Assembly: GCF_000016385.1 (NCBI RefSeq)
Contig: NC_009376.1
Location: 310,001 to 374,000, forward strand
Direction: 5' to 3'
DNA: 64,000 nucleotides
Origin: Pyrobaculum arsenaticum DSM 13514
Lineage (GTDB): Archaea > Thermoproteota > Thermoprotei > Thermoproteales > Thermoproteaceae
The notes below the pieces were generated by a model that saw only the letters and a program-made list of their open reading frames with translations, did no database searches and had not been told where the DNA came from. Positions 50,854 through 59,856 of the stretch are shown here, piece after piece. The translations under genes were made by a program, and so were the position numbers. Each line of letters opens with the position of its first letter. Position 1 is the stretch's first letter.

Positions 50854-52800
50854 ATGGGCCTTGTGGGAGTTGACGTGGGAGGGACTTTTACCGACTTTGT
50901 ATTCCTAGACGAGGGGGGCGAGATCAAGACGCTCAAGATATTGTCGACTCCTAGGGAGCCCGAAAAGGCGGTGATTGAGGGGCTCTCGGCGGTTAAGTTC
51001 TCGGAGGTTCTCCACGCGTCGACTATAGGAACAAACGCGTTGTTGGGACAAATGGGGCTCGAGGTGCCAAGGGTAGCATTCTTCACCACGAGGGGGTTCC
51101 GCGATGTAGTTGAGATCGGGAGACAGAACCGGCCTAGGCTCTACGACTTATTTTTCCAAAAGCCGAGGCCCCTAGCCCCAAGAGAGCTGAGGTTTGAGGT
51201 AGACGAGAGGACTCTGCCAGATGGGAGAGTGGAAAAGGCCGTGGATTTAGGAGAAGTGGCAGAGCTCGCTAGGAAGGCCAAGGCCGCGGGTGCCATGAGC
51301 GTGGCTGTGGGTTTTCTCCACTCCTACGCAAATCCCTCAAACGAGGAGGTAGCGGCGAAGTTGCTGAGGGAGTACTTCGAGTACGTGACGGCGTCCTACG
51401 AGGTGGCTTGGGAGCCCAGGGAGTACGAGAGGTTTTCCACTGCGCTGGTAAACGCCGCGTTGATGCCGCTTGTGGGGAGGTATCTGGCCAAGCTACAGAG
51501 CTATGTGGAGTCGCGGGGAGGGAAGATGTACGTCATGGCGAGTTCCGGCGGTCTGGTGACAGTAGAGGAGGCGGCGAAGAGGCCTGTACAGCTTGTCGAG
51601 TCTGGGCCTGCCGCGGGCGTAATAGCCGCGGCCGAGCTCGCCAAGCTGTTGGGCGAGGGCCGCGTAATATCTTTCGATATGGGCGGCACCACGGCCAAGG
51701 CGGGGACTGTTGTCGATTTTCAGCCTTCCATAACAACGGAGTACGAGGTGGGGGGCGAGAGCCACCGGGGCAGAGTTATTAAGGGGTCGGGATACCCGGT
51801 GCGTTTTCCCTTTGTTGACCTTGCCGAGGTTTCGGCCGGGGGCGGGACGATAATATGGAGGGACGCAGGCGGTGCGCTAAGGGTCGGCCCGTTGAGCGCC
51901 GGCGCCGATCCCGGCCCCGTCTGCTACGGCAGAGGCGGCGTCGATCCCACGGTTACAGATGCCAACTTGGCGCTTGGGAGAATTCCGGAGGCGCTGGCGG
52001 GCGGCCGCATGAGGCTTGACGCCGAGGCGGCGAAGAGGGCGCTCGCCAAGCTCGGCGACCCCGTAGATGTGGCAAGTTCGGCACTAAGGCTCATCAACTT
52101 AGAGATGGCTAGGGCTATTAGGCTAGTCACTGTGGAAAGGGGCCTTGACCCCTCTTCCTTTGTCTTGATGGCTTTTGGTGGGGCTGGTCCGCAACACGCC
52201 ACTGAGGTGGCGGAGGAAATGGGGATAAACCGCGTGCTCATACCGCCTATGCCTGGAGTCTTCACATCGCTGGGGATGCTTATGGCGGACTTCAAGTTCG
52301 AGGCCCGTATGGCTTATCCTAAGGACATAGCAAAGGGCTTTGCTGAGCTTGAGGAAAAGTTGTCCCAGCATCGGCCTGACTACTTCTTGAGATACGCCGA
52401 CGTTAGGTATAAGGGGCAGGGGTGGGAATTAACTGTGCCTTTAGGCGCCGACGCATCCTATGATGCAGTTAAGAGGGCGTTTGAGGAGAAGCATACGGCG
52501 ACCTACGGCTTTAAGCTGGACAGAGATATAGAGGTTGTCACAATCCGCGTCTTTGCCGTGGTGAGGCGGGCTAAGCCGCGGCTACCCGAGCCACCTACAA
52601 AAGGCAACCCCAGCGTCGCCGAGAAGGAGGTTTACTTCGATGGGTGGGTAAAGGCCGCTGTGTATAATAGGGCAGAGTTGCCGCTGGGCTACAAGATCAA
52701 GGGGCCCGCTCTGATTGTTGAGGACTACTCGACTACAGTAATCCCGCCACGTTGGGAGGCGATGGTGGGCAAGTACGGCGTGCTGGAGCTGAGGCTATGA
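50854..52800 (+). CDS. hyuA: Hydantoinase/oxoprolinase A subunit
   Basis: An ATP-dependent hydantoinase/5-oxoprolinase subunit of 648 aa. GLVGVDVGGTFTDFVFLDEG is the actin-like ATPase phosphate-1 motif; STIGTNALLGQMG, ESGPAAGVIAAAELAKLLGE, and ISFDMGGTTAKAG (phosphate-2) follow; SAGADPGPVCYGRGGVDPTV and VLMAFGGAGPQHATEVAEEM are the family blocks. With subunit B it opens a cyclic amide (N-methylhydantoin, 5-oxoproline or an acetone-carboxylase-like substrate) using ATP. It is coupled on both sides: 1 nt after the transporter, and its stop overlaps the hyuB start (ATGA). Confidence 0.87.
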   Translation: MGLVGVDVGGTFTDFVFLDEGGEIKTLKILSTPREPEKAVIEGLSAVKFSEVLHASTIGTNALLGQMGLEVPRVAFFTTRGFRDVVEIGRQNRPRLYDLFFQKPRPLAPRELRFEVDERTLPDGRVEKAVDLGEVAELARKAKAAGAMSVAVGFLHSYANPSNEEVAAKLLREYFEYVTASYEVAWEPREYERFSTALVNAALMPLVGRYLAKLQSYVESRGGKMYVMASSGGLVTVEEAAKRPVQLVESGPAAGVIAAAELAKLLGEGRVISFDMGGTTAKAGTVVDFQPSITTEYEVGGESHRGRVIKGSGYPVRFPFVDLAEVSAGGGTIIWRDAGGALRVGPLSAGADPGPVCYGRGGVDPTVTDANLALGRIPEALAGGRMRLDAEAAKRALAKLGDPVDVASSALRLINLEMARAIRLVTVERGLDPSSFVLMAFGGAGPQHATEVAEEMGINRVLIPPMPGVFTSLGMLMADFKFEARMAYPKDIAKGFAELEEKLSQHRPDYFLRYADVRYKGQGWELTVPLGADASYDAVKRAFEEKHTATYGFKLDRDIEVVTIRVFAVVRRAKPRLPEPPTKGNPSVAEKEVYFDGWVKAAVYNRAELPLGYKIKGPALIVEDYSTTVIPPRWEAMVGKYGVLELRL

Positions 52801-54338
52801 GGTGGGAGGTTGTACACAGGGCTACCGAGTATATCGCCGAAGAGGCCGGCATCGCGTTGAGGAATTCAGCCTTCTCGCCCAATATAAGAGAGCGTATGGA
52901 CCACAGCGTCGCGGTTGTAGACGCCGAGGGCCGCATTGTGGCTCAGGCAGAGCACATCCCGGTCCACCTAGGCTCCTTCCACGTGGGTGTGCAGAACCTT
53001 CTAGAATATTTGAGGAGGGAAGGGGTGGAGCTGGAGGATGGGGACGCTGTGCTCACGAACGACCCCTACATATCGGGTACGCATCTAAACGACGTGATGG
53101 TGCTCTACCCCGTGTTCTGGCACGGGAGGCTCGTCGCTTATATAGCGTCTAAGGCCCACTACGTCGACGTCGGGGGGCCGTTGCCGGCGTCGCTAAACCC
53201 GAGGGCTAAGACTATATACGAGGAGGGGGTCGTGGTGCCTCCTGTGAAGATATTGAGGCGCGGCGCAATGAACAAGGAGGCGTTGAGCTTTATCTTGGAG
53301 AACTTCAAGACGCCTGTAGTTGCAAGAGGCGATCTCGAGGCCCAGCTGGCAGCGTCGCGTGTAGGGGCGGCAAGGGTGAAGGACTTATTCGAGAGGTTTG
53401 GCGACGTGTCGGAGCAGTGGAATGAGGCTATAGAATATGGCAGAAGGCTCGCGCTCGCGGAGATCGCCACGTGGCCTCCCGGCAGATATGAGGCTGAGGA
53501 CTACCTAGATTGGGGCGGCGAGCTCCTCCCCATAAGGCTAGCCCTGGAGATATCTGAGAAGGGCGTGAGGGCAGACTTTGAGGGCACCGCGAGGCAGGTC
53601 GACGCGCCGCTAAACGCTGTCATAGGCGTCACCTTCTCAGCCGTGTCATTTGCGGTGCGGTCAGCCATAAGGGGCTACATCCCCACAAACTACGGCTTCT
53701 ACAGCCTCATAAAGCTAGACGCACCTGCAGGTTCCATAGTAAACCCCCTCAAGCCCGCTGCTGTGGGCGCCGGCAACTTGGAGACGAGCCAGAGAGTCGC
53801 CGACGTCACGTTTCTGGCGCTGTCCAAGGCGCTACCTGGGAGGATACCCGCGGCGGGTTCCGGCACTATGATGAACGTCATGATGGGCGGCTTCTGGCAA
53901 GGGCGGTACTGGTCATACTACGAGACAATAGGCGGAGGGACTGGGGGCAGGCCCAACGGCCCCGGCGTGTCGGGCGTGCACGTCAACATGACAAACACGC
54001 TGAACACGCCGATTGAAATTGCGGAGAGGGAGTACCCCATAAGATTCACTGCATACCGAATAAGGGAGGGAAGCGGAGGACGCGGGAGGTATCCAGGCGG
54101 AGATGGTATAGTTAGGGCGTTCAAGGCACTGGCACCCACTACGCTGTCCATAATTGCAAGCAGGCTCGCAGTAGGGCCTTGGGGCCTAGAAGGCGGCGAG
54201 CCTGGCAAGCCAGGGAAAATAACTATAAAGAGAAGCAGTGGCAGAGTCGAGTCCATCGGTAGCGAGACAGTGACGCTAGCAGAGGGAGACGAGGTGGTCA
54301 TAGAGACGCCGGGTGGGGGCGGGTACGGCAAGCCGTAA
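52797..54338 (+). CDS. hyuB: Hydantoinase B/oxoprolinase subunit
   Basis: The second subunit, about 513 aa. MRWEVVHRATEYIAEEAGIA, SPNIRERMDHSVAVVDAEGR, QAEHIPVHLGSFHVGVQNLL and VLTNDPYISGTHLNDVMVLY are the strong N-terminal blocks of the HyuB family; ETIGGGTGGRPNGPGVSGVH and GGDGIVRAFKALAPTTLSII the C-terminal ones. Start ATG 52797 overlaps hyuA by 4 nt and begins exactly where homologues do; the earlier ATG 52752 lies within hyuA. Works as a complex with HyuA in the cytoplasm. Confidence 0.87.
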   Translation: MRWEVVHRATEYIAEEAGIALRNSAFSPNIRERMDHSVAVVDAEGRIVAQAEHIPVHLGSFHVGVQNLLEYLRREGVELEDGDAVLTNDPYISGTHLNDVMVLYPVFWHGRLVAYIASKAHYVDVGGPLPASLNPRAKTIYEEGVVVPPVKILRRGAMNKEALSFILENFKTPVVARGDLEAQLAASRVGAARVKDLFERFGDVSEQWNEAIEYGRRLALAEIATWPPGRYEAEDYLDWGGELLPIRLALEISEKGVRADFEGTARQVDAPLNAVIGVTFSAVSFAVRSAIRGYIPTNYGFYSLIKLDAPAGSIVNPLKPAAVGAGNLETSQRVADVTFLALSKALPGRIPAAGSGTMMNVMMGGFWQGRYWSYYETIGGGTGGRPNGPGVSGVHVNMTNTLNTPIEIAEREYPIRFTAYRIREGSGGRGRYPGGDGIVRAFKALAPTTLSIIASRLAVGPWGLEGGEPGKPGKITIKRSSGRVESIGSETVTLAEGDEVVIETPGGGGYGKP

Positions 54339-54409
54339 TCCAAACCAGCGCCGATTTACACGTTGGAGATAAAGCGCCTAAGACGGGCAGTTTGACCGCG
54401 CCTGGCGGT

Positions 54410-55575
54410 TTAGACGACGCCGTGTCTTCTCGCCAGCTCCCTCGCCATGTTGTACAGCTCCCTCGGCCCTAGTGACAAATCGCCGTATTCTGGTGGTTTT
54501 TCCGAAAGGCTGACTAGACCTGCCCTCTCGGCAATTTTTCTCAACTTAGCCACAGCCTCCCTCGCCTCGCTACTTGTATATGGGCCAAGCTTAACTTCAA
54601 AAGCCCAGATCCTCCTCCGCCCCCTAGTCAGCACCACGTCTATGTCCTCTCTGGGGGAGTAGCGCTGAACCCCGCCGAAGTAGCTCGCCAGCATCTCGCC
54701 TATAGTGAACTGGGCCTCTCTGCCCAGCAGCAACTCCGCCGGCTCTGCGCCGAGGTCGCTGACGCTGTACTTAGCTTCAGCGTATAGGATGAGGGACAGC
54801 GCCGGCGACCTCACGGCGTAGTAGCGCTCCCTCCCCAGCGTCGGGATGGCCCTCAACACTCCCATCTATGCCAGTTTTGAGAGAATAGAAGATGCCGAGG
54901 CTAGACCGCCCTTTAATCCCAGAGCACCGGCCACGTCGGTGCTCTTCCAGTAGCCCTCCGCCACGAGGAGAATCGCCCGCCAGTAGGTCTCTGTGAGCTC
55001 CCTCTCCTCCTCTGAGAAGACCTCCCCTATGAGCCCCCTGGCTACTAAGGCCAAGTCTCTGGCCTTGAGTCTCAAATCTTCGGCTTTCTGAACATGTGGA
55101 ATCACCCAGGGATCCCTCCAGATAACTGAGAGGAGTGGATCCCCCACCTGCGCCAAGACGTCCTCATACGCCATTATGTCGATGTGTAGAGGGGCGAAGA
55201 GGCCGAGGAGGGGGCTCGACTTGTCAAACACCTTGTGCACCACGCCGTAGCTGGAGCCCGCGGCGTTAACAAGCCGGAGGGCGCCCAGGTCGCTACTAAA
55301 TCCCAATACTTGGGGGGCAACCTCTGGAACTCATCCACAACAGCGATGCCTCCCCTCCTCAACACCCCCCCTACTTCTCTCAACACGTTGTCCACAGCTG
55401 TGATCTCTTCGCCGACAACTGCCGTAGACCCGCCATAGCCGATAAGAACATAGAGATCACTGCGGAGGCAGTTTTTCAGCAACGTCGTCTTCCCCACCTT
55501 CCTCCTCCCATAGACCAAAGTCCAGCTACTCAGCCTAGAAACTTCGGCGCATTCTCTTCGACGTATTATTCTCAC
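54410..55575 (-). pseudogene. Archaeal ATPase broken by a frameshift and an in-frame TAG
   Basis: Three pieces form one ATPase. GTG 55575 begins VRIIRRREC; WTLVYGRRKVGKTTLL is Walker A and GGIAVVDEFQRLPPKYWDLV is Walker B. At about 55283 the frame shifts by one base: LVNAAGSSYGVVHKVFDKSS and PLLGLFAPLHIDIMAYEDVL continue in another frame. At 54866-54868 the codon after SSILSKLA is TAG, and the same frame then reads MGVLRAIPTLGRERYYAVRS, where E is expected (GAG to TAG). The last part, IWAFEVKLGPYTSSEAREAV, is the nuclease-like C-terminal domain of this group. GAATAAAAAC at 55595-55604 is its promoter. It cannot make a full protein. Confidence 0.75.
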
Positions 55576-55859
55576 CAGACTAGTACTAACCGACGAATAA
55601 AAACATTGCAACCAAGCAGATCTGTTCGTTACGTGGCGCAGTTGAGGCGTTGGTTCTAAGAGAGCGGGTCCTATAGCGAAGGGCCAACCGCCACGCACCC
55701 TCTCACTGACATGTTTAACAAGAGGCGCTGGCCACCCGCAGTTGGCTCTCGTCGAATGTCTCAACTCCGTTGATAAAAACGGATGCCGCCTAGTCGCTAG
55801 GACCTCCGAGATAGGCGTGTACGAGAGAAAAACTTAATAAGAAATGCTCGGTTTTTCTT

Positions 55860-56234
55860 ATGGATGTTTCCGAAATCGTAGCGATCCTACTGACCAAGGG
55901 AGTTGACCGTGTACTGTCAGATCTACCTAGCTTGATAAAAGAGAAAAAAATCGAAAAAGACGACTTGCAACTAATCCTGTTATACGCCGCGATAGAGAAT
56001 TTGAAAAACATAAATACAAAACTAGACGAGGTAAAAAAAGAGGTTGCATCGGTGAAGTCAGATATCAGAGATCTTGGCAATAAGCTCGACACAATGAACA
56101 AAGACTTGAGAGAAAGACTAGATCTCATAATAAACCAGATGAGAGTCCTCAACTCCAACATAGCCGCGACCTACGAACTAACCTCAAAGGTCGTGGCCAA
56201 GCTAATGGAGCGGGGAATAGCCCCACTGGCCTAG
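55860..56234 (+). CDS. Small coiled-coil protein, 124 aa
   Basis: Starts MDVSEIVAILLTKGVDRVLS (ATG 55860). Residues 45-100 form a clear heptad coiled coil (KNINTKLDEVKKEVASVKSD, IRDLGNKLDTMNKDLRERLD). No membrane segment or enzymatic motif. A TATA-like AACTTAATAAG lies at about 55830-55840. Family not recognised; similar small coiled-coil proteins are frequent in Thermoproteales and may mediate oligomerisation. Confidence 0.6.
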   Translation: MDVSEIVAILLTKGVDRVLSDLPSLIKEKKIEKDDLQLILLYAAIENLKNINTKLDEVKKEVASVKSDIRDLGNKLDTMNKDLRERLDLIINQMRVLNSNIAATYELTSKVVAKLMERGIAPLA

Positions 56235-56716
56235 GAGCCTCCAACTGCGACGCATCCTGGGTCATGTCACTTGCAATGTCAATAGCTAGAGGGAATCGGC
56301 AATCCTCGGCGCCCTGTCCAACGGCTTTAACACATGCCGTGTTTAAAGCGTTATTTCAACTCTCTCCGTATAACAGACGTGAGGATAATTGAAATGTGAT
56401 ATGTTAAAGCCGAGAGGATGGGCCGCCGGACAAAGTTGGCGTGTTATGCCGTGCCAGCTAACAAACTTTACATTCATATAAATAACTACCTGAGAAGTTC
56501 CGGACTATTTTAATTAAAAACACAAGATCTTTAGGTTATCTGATATTGAATTTCTATCAATGATATACTCATTATATCAATGTTCATCAAGCCCAGTATT
56601 CTTAGTTATTTTGCCATTTCCATTGAAAATAAATCAGTCGGATGATATTACACTATCCAGATTCTATGTCATATATCGCGAGTTTTCGCATTTACACCTT
56701 TGAGACTTCGCACCTC
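56235..56716. other. AT-rich region without a supported gene
   Basis: Nothing coding is seen. From about 56460 the sequence becomes strongly AT-rich (for example ATATCAATGATATACTCATT). I looked for direct repeats of CRISPR type and saw none. Confidence 0.4.
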
Positions 56717-57265
56717 TCAGAAACCATCTCTACTGCGACTGTGAAGCGTACGACACAGCGGGGGTGAGGGATAGGCAGTCACTACCTCCGCACAATGTGA
56801 TGTTTTCTCTAGGACGATAAGGAGTTGAGATGTCAAAGCACTGCTCTGTAACTTAACACAAGCAGCTACGCGCCTATCGCTCTGCTCACCTCTCTTTAGC
56901 GCTTGGATAATTATCTCCTTAGTAGGCACCAGAAGACCCTCAGCGTAGCGTCCTCTGAGATGAGCAGATCGCGGCTCAGCTTTTTTGCAGACTGTCGGTC
57001 GTGCTCCCGGAGAGTTATGTGACCATAGCCCACCTTAACACTGTGGCACAACTCCGTGCACCCAATACACCGCAACACAGGAGTTGCCTGCCGGATCCGA
57101 GGCCCCTTCCGGAACTAAAATCCTCATTATCTCAATTGTGACCTTTACGCTTTTTCCTTCTATGAAAAGTCTTACCCAGCCGGGCTTGTTTTGTCTTATG
57201 TGAACCGGCTTATTGATAATTTGAGGATTGCAGAGATACAAATTGAAATTTCTTCTTTCAGCCAC
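56717..57265 (-). pseudogene. Decayed gene of unknown family in three frames
   Basis: The minus strand gives three successive coherent texts in different frames: RNFNLYLCNPQIINKPVHIR and IEGKSVKVTIEIMRILVPEG (57265-57080); VKVGYGHITLREHDRQSAKK and LSRDLLISEDATLRV (57040-56920); and VPTKEIIIQALKRGEQSDRR with VAACVKLQSSALTSQLLIVL (56929-56790). Together they would give a basic protein of about 170 aa. The TATA box GTTTAAAGA (57298-57306) could serve it. I do not recognise the family. Confidence 0.4.
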
Positions 57266-57297
57266 AACTGTGTGATCAACGACTAGTTCAGCAGTGA

Positions 57298-57308
57298 GTT
57301 TAAAGATA
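57298..57308. promoter_or_regulatory. TATA block upstream of the gene at 57331
   Basis: GAGTTTAAAGA is about 28 nt before ATG 57331 (+ strand), the usual leaderless spacing. On the minus strand it lies about 37 nt before the start of the decayed gene. Confidence 0.45.
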
Positions 57309-57330
57309 TTAATTTCTATGCTACCTTTTC

Positions 57331-57636
57331 ATGAAGTCGTACAACGTGTTGATCACTGAGCCGCCGAGGGTGGGGGTTATCTATACTAGTGAACCGAGCA
57401 TAGAGACAGTAGCTACATGTACGCCGCCTCTGGAGCGAATTGTAAAAGACCTATCTAGACGCTACTTCGCAATTGTCCGCGAAGGCGAGCCTAGTCTTGT
57501 TCTTTCCGGACTCGCCGAGGTGGCCGTGTGGATTACGGGGGATGGGCGGGTGGCTAAGCTGGAGGTGGAGCTGTTAAAGCCATACGCCGTTGATGAAAAC
57601 TATGTCAAGGAGTTCCTTACTGTCATGAAATGGTAG
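57331..57636 (+). CDS. Small uncharacterised protein, 101 aa
   Basis: MKSYNVLITEPPRVGVIYTS starts at ATG 57331 after a TATA box. An alpha/beta texture with strands SLVLSGLAEVAVWITGDGRV and AKLEVELLKPYAVDENYV; soluble, no signal peptide, one Cys. The following gene's ATG overlaps its stop codon region by 7 nt, so both are translated together. Family not recognised. Confidence 0.5.
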   Translation: MKSYNVLITEPPRVGVIYTSEPSIETVATCTPPLERIVKDLSRRYFAIVREGEPSLVLSGLAEVAVWITGDGRVAKLEVELLKPYAVDENYVKEFLTVMKW

Positions 57637-57845
57637 AAGTCGTCGAGGCTAAGATCGAAGAATTCGAGAGTGCTGAGGCGTGTTTTACAAGTGAGACCTT
57701 TGGAAACGTGTGTCTGAAAGTGTCGCCGTTGAAGGCGAAAGTTCTTAAGGTAGTGGACGGCTACAGCATTAGCCCCAAGTCCACCAGCCTTGGAGGTTCT
57801 GTAGTAGGCGCCAGCCCTATCCAAGCTGTACCCCAGCAACAATAG
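57630..57845 (+). CDS. Small uncharacterised protein, 71 aa
   Basis: ATG 57630 lies within the last codons of the 101-aa gene. MVEVVEAKIEEFESAEACFT, then FGNVCLKVSPLKAKVLKVVD and a flexible Ser/Gly/Pro-rich tail ending in PQQQ. Two cysteines (residues 18 and 27). No family recognised. Its tail overlaps by 29 bp, head to head at the 3' ends, with the 53-aa membrane peptide gene on the minus strand. Confidence 0.45.
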   Translation: MVEVVEAKIEEFESAEACFTSETFGNVCLKVSPLKAKVLKVVDGYSISPKSTSLGGSVVGASPIQAVPQQQ

Positions 57846-57978
57846 AAAGGACTAGTAGTAAGGGAAGGAGCAACTTCATGGGGAGCCTCGGGGCGTAGAG
57901 CTCCCTGTATACGTAGAGAATGAGGACATGCCACACGAACAGCGCCCCTGTTGTCAAGACTTGCCTAATTAGGTCCAT
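57817..57978 (-). CDS. 53-aa membrane peptide, last gene of the radical SAM operon
   Basis: ATG 57978 lies in the last codons of the radical SAM gene (14-bp overlap, other frame). The product has two hydrophobic segments, LTTGALFVWHVLILYVY and MKLLLPLLLVLSIVAGVQLG, joined by RELYAPRLP. The overlap suggests translational coupling, so it is part of the operon. It could be a small anchor, an immunity or an export peptide, or a substrate; no cysteine is present. It is short and easily missed by gene callers. Confidence 0.5.
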   Translation of the reverse strand: MDLIRQVLTTGALFVWHVLILYVYRELYAPRLPMKLLLPLLLVLSIVAGVQLG

Positions 57979-58978
57979 GAGCCCCCACCGGCAACGTATT
58001 TATATTTGTTGATGGTAATATTTCCCTTAATAATTCGTCTTTAATTTTTATCAATTTGTCCATATATTTTGTACCAGCTAAGTAGCAGACCTCACAGGGA
58101 TGTAATACTTCTTCTTCCATACTCAGCTTCTTCATCAAGGCGGCAGGCCCCTTTACCCTAAGATACCACGCAAGTACGTGGCGATTTAGCCTCGCAACGA
58201 TTTCTTCTAGCGACTCATTCTTAATATTACCCACCACAAAAAGAAGCCTTGCCTCTGTATTTATAGCATGGCCACAACAGAAGGTCACGTCGCCGTTTGG
58301 GTGTATTACTGTCTTAGCTACAGCATCAATACAGCCTATGCCTTCTTTTGGTCGATTAATCTGTGTTAGTAAATTGCGAGGGATTTTAAATCTTGCTCTA
58401 CCTAAAGGAGCAGGGAAATCTTCCGTAACTATGACGCTATTCAAGCCAACTTCATCTAGTTTTGACCTAATGCGGTTATAGTCGGGTTGCCCATCTTCTA
58501 TTGCAAGTTTAATCGTGCCCACCACCACGTCAAGGCCTAACTCCACAGCCGCTCTTGCCGCATTTACCATATTGGCAAACCCGCCAAATCTCTGAAGGTG
58601 GGGCAAATGAAATCGATCAAAACTAATATTCAGCTCCCTTAGGCCTAACGAAACTAGCTCTTCTAAAAACTTTTTAGCTCTTTCATAAGTTGAGGCCCAC
58701 CACGCATTAGTTACAAGTCTTGTCACAAACCCCATATCAGCAGCAAGCTTTATCCCACGCTTAAGATGTTCTGGAAATAGAGTAGGCTCACCGCCGGTAA
58801 AAACCACTACCTTTATTGAGGGAATCCAATAAGCCTCTCTGATAGCTTTTTCTACGTACTCCCACTCAAGAAGAACAGGCTCACGCGGAGACGACCCTAT
58901 ACTACAGTGATCGCACTCAAAATTACATTTGTAACTATACATGAAAACTAACGTATCAGGAACTGCCAAAAAAGACAT
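57965..58978 (-). CDS. Radical SAM enzyme with additional C-terminal cysteines
   Basis: A 337-aa radical SAM protein. CNFECDHC (Cys18, 22, 25) binds the SAM-cleaving [4Fe-4S] cluster; VVVFTGGEPTLFP is the GGE motif; LNISFDRFHLPHL and VVGTIKLAIED are barrel strands. The C-terminal part has GCIDAV, TFCCGHA and HPCEVCYL, an abridged SPASM-like set that may hold one auxiliary cluster. Such enzymes often modify peptides or proteins. Its ATG overlaps by 1 nt the stop of the 85-aa membrane protein (TAATG), and the 53-aa peptide starts within its end. The gene is AT-richer than most of the window. The likely target is the exported protein encoded first in the operon. Confidence 0.75.
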   Translation of the reverse strand: MSFLAVPDTLVFMYSYKCNFECDHCSIGSSPREPVLLEWEYVEKAIREAYWIPSIKVVVFTGGEPTLFPEHLKRGIKLAADMGFVTRLVTNAWWASTYERAKKFLEELVSLGLRELNISFDRFHLPHLQRFGGFANMVNAARAAVELGLDVVVGTIKLAIEDGQPDYNRIRSKLDEVGLNSVIVTEDFPAPLGRARFKIPRNLLTQINRPKEGIGCIDAVAKTVIHPNGDVTFCCGHAINTEARLLFVVGNIKNESLEEIVARLNRHVLAWYLRVKGPAALMKKLSMEEEVLHPCEVCYLAGTKYMDKLIKIKDELLREILPSTNINTLPVGAHGPN

Positions 58979-59235
58979 TATATTCCTTTATAAGTTAACG
59001 ATATATGATATATAAGAGGTGCCACGACAACCGCATATACCCATAACGCTACGCCGTGCCAGACCGCGGCTACCATGTTAACTACGCCAGCTACGTTGAA
59101 AACAAGATACAAATTTAGATCAATATAAGTATACACGTAACTAGAGTCAAATTTAACTATCTTAGCAAACTCAACATTATAATATATATTTATGTTTTCC
59201 TTTATATCTAAATCTGCGATGAAATCCGATATCAT
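58978..59235 (-). CDS. 85-aa membrane protein of the radical SAM operon
   Basis: MISDFIADLDIKENINIYYN is a short soluble N-terminus; VYTYIDLNLYLVFNVAGVVN and MVAAVWHGVALWVYAVVVAP are two hydrophobic segments. ATG 59235 overlaps the stop of the upstream gene (ATGA) and its own stop overlaps the radical SAM start (TAATG). No family recognised. The tight coupling on both sides suggests that it works with the exported protein and the radical SAM enzyme, for instance as a membrane anchor or export factor. Confidence 0.55.
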   Translation of the reverse strand: MISDFIADLDIKENINIYYNVEFAKIVKFDSSYVYTYIDLNLYLVFNVAGVVNMVAAVWHGVALWVYAVVVAPLIYHISLTYKGI

Positions 59236-59783
59236 AGACTTTCGCTACTCTTACCTTGCTCCCCCTCTTCTTCATTATAATATACACGTAATATGATGTC
59301 CACTGCCCTTGCAACTTTTTGCTTTTTCTCTTTCAGCGCCACTTCCCTAACTAGCCTAAGGTATTCCTTGGGCATATCTTTCCTTTCGGTTTCACCATTT
59401 ACATACTCTGTATCATCCCCAATACCTATGAATCTGGCTTTATCCCCTTCCTCAAGCACCGCAACAGAGGGTTGTAATACAGTCTGATTTGCATGTCTTA
59501 TGATCCATGCATGTATGTCATAGGCATTTCCCTCTTTATTAGTCAGATGGATTACGGCTTTTGCTACATTGACTACGCGGCTTTGCTTTTCGTCAACTTC
59601 TCTGATCTCAACACAGTAGCCCCTTCCAGAAAGTTCCCTGACTTTAGGCGAGTAGGCTAATGTCATTAATGGATTAAGGCTAATAGCTAACAAGAACGAT
59701 GCACTTAGATTGGCTAGAAACTCTCTACGCTTGATTATCTCCTCAAAGTTCTTTGTTTGTGTGTTCTGTATAGACTGAGACAT
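59232..59783 (-). CDS. Tat-type exported protein, first gene of the radical SAM operon
   Basis: A 183-aa protein. ATG 59783 (MSQSIQNTQTKNFEEI) is 25 nt after the TATA-like CTTAAAAAAC. IIKRREFLANLSASFLLAIS is a twin-arginine signal (K-R-R-E-F-L) with a hydrophobic core. The mature part begins near YSPKVRELSGRGYCVEIREV, with a single Cys in GRGYCVE, and has a beta-rich middle (AVIHLTNKEGNAYDIHAWII) and a charged helical end. No enzyme family is recognised. A lone Cys in an exported protein beside a radical SAM enzyme makes it a candidate for covalent modification before export through Tat. Confidence 0.6.
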   Translation of the reverse strand: MSQSIQNTQTKNFEEIIKRREFLANLSASFLLAISLNPLMTLAYSPKVRELSGRGYCVEIREVDEKQSRVVNVAKAVIHLTNKEGNAYDIHAWIIRHANQTVLQPSVAVLEEGDKARFIGIGDDTEYVNGETERKDMPKEYLRLVREVALKEKKQKVARAVDIILRVYYNEEEGEQGKSSESL

Positions 59784-59856
59784 AAAGTTTTTTTTTTGCA
59801 GTTTTTTAAGCTTTATGCCGTCGAACATACCATGTTACTATAAGGGACTGTTTATC

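Noticed and set aside
54866..54868. TAG as a recoded (pyrrolysine) codon
   Set aside because: The second break in the same gene (frameshift near 55283) and the lack of any reason for pyrrolysine in this group make a plain nonsense mutation more likely.
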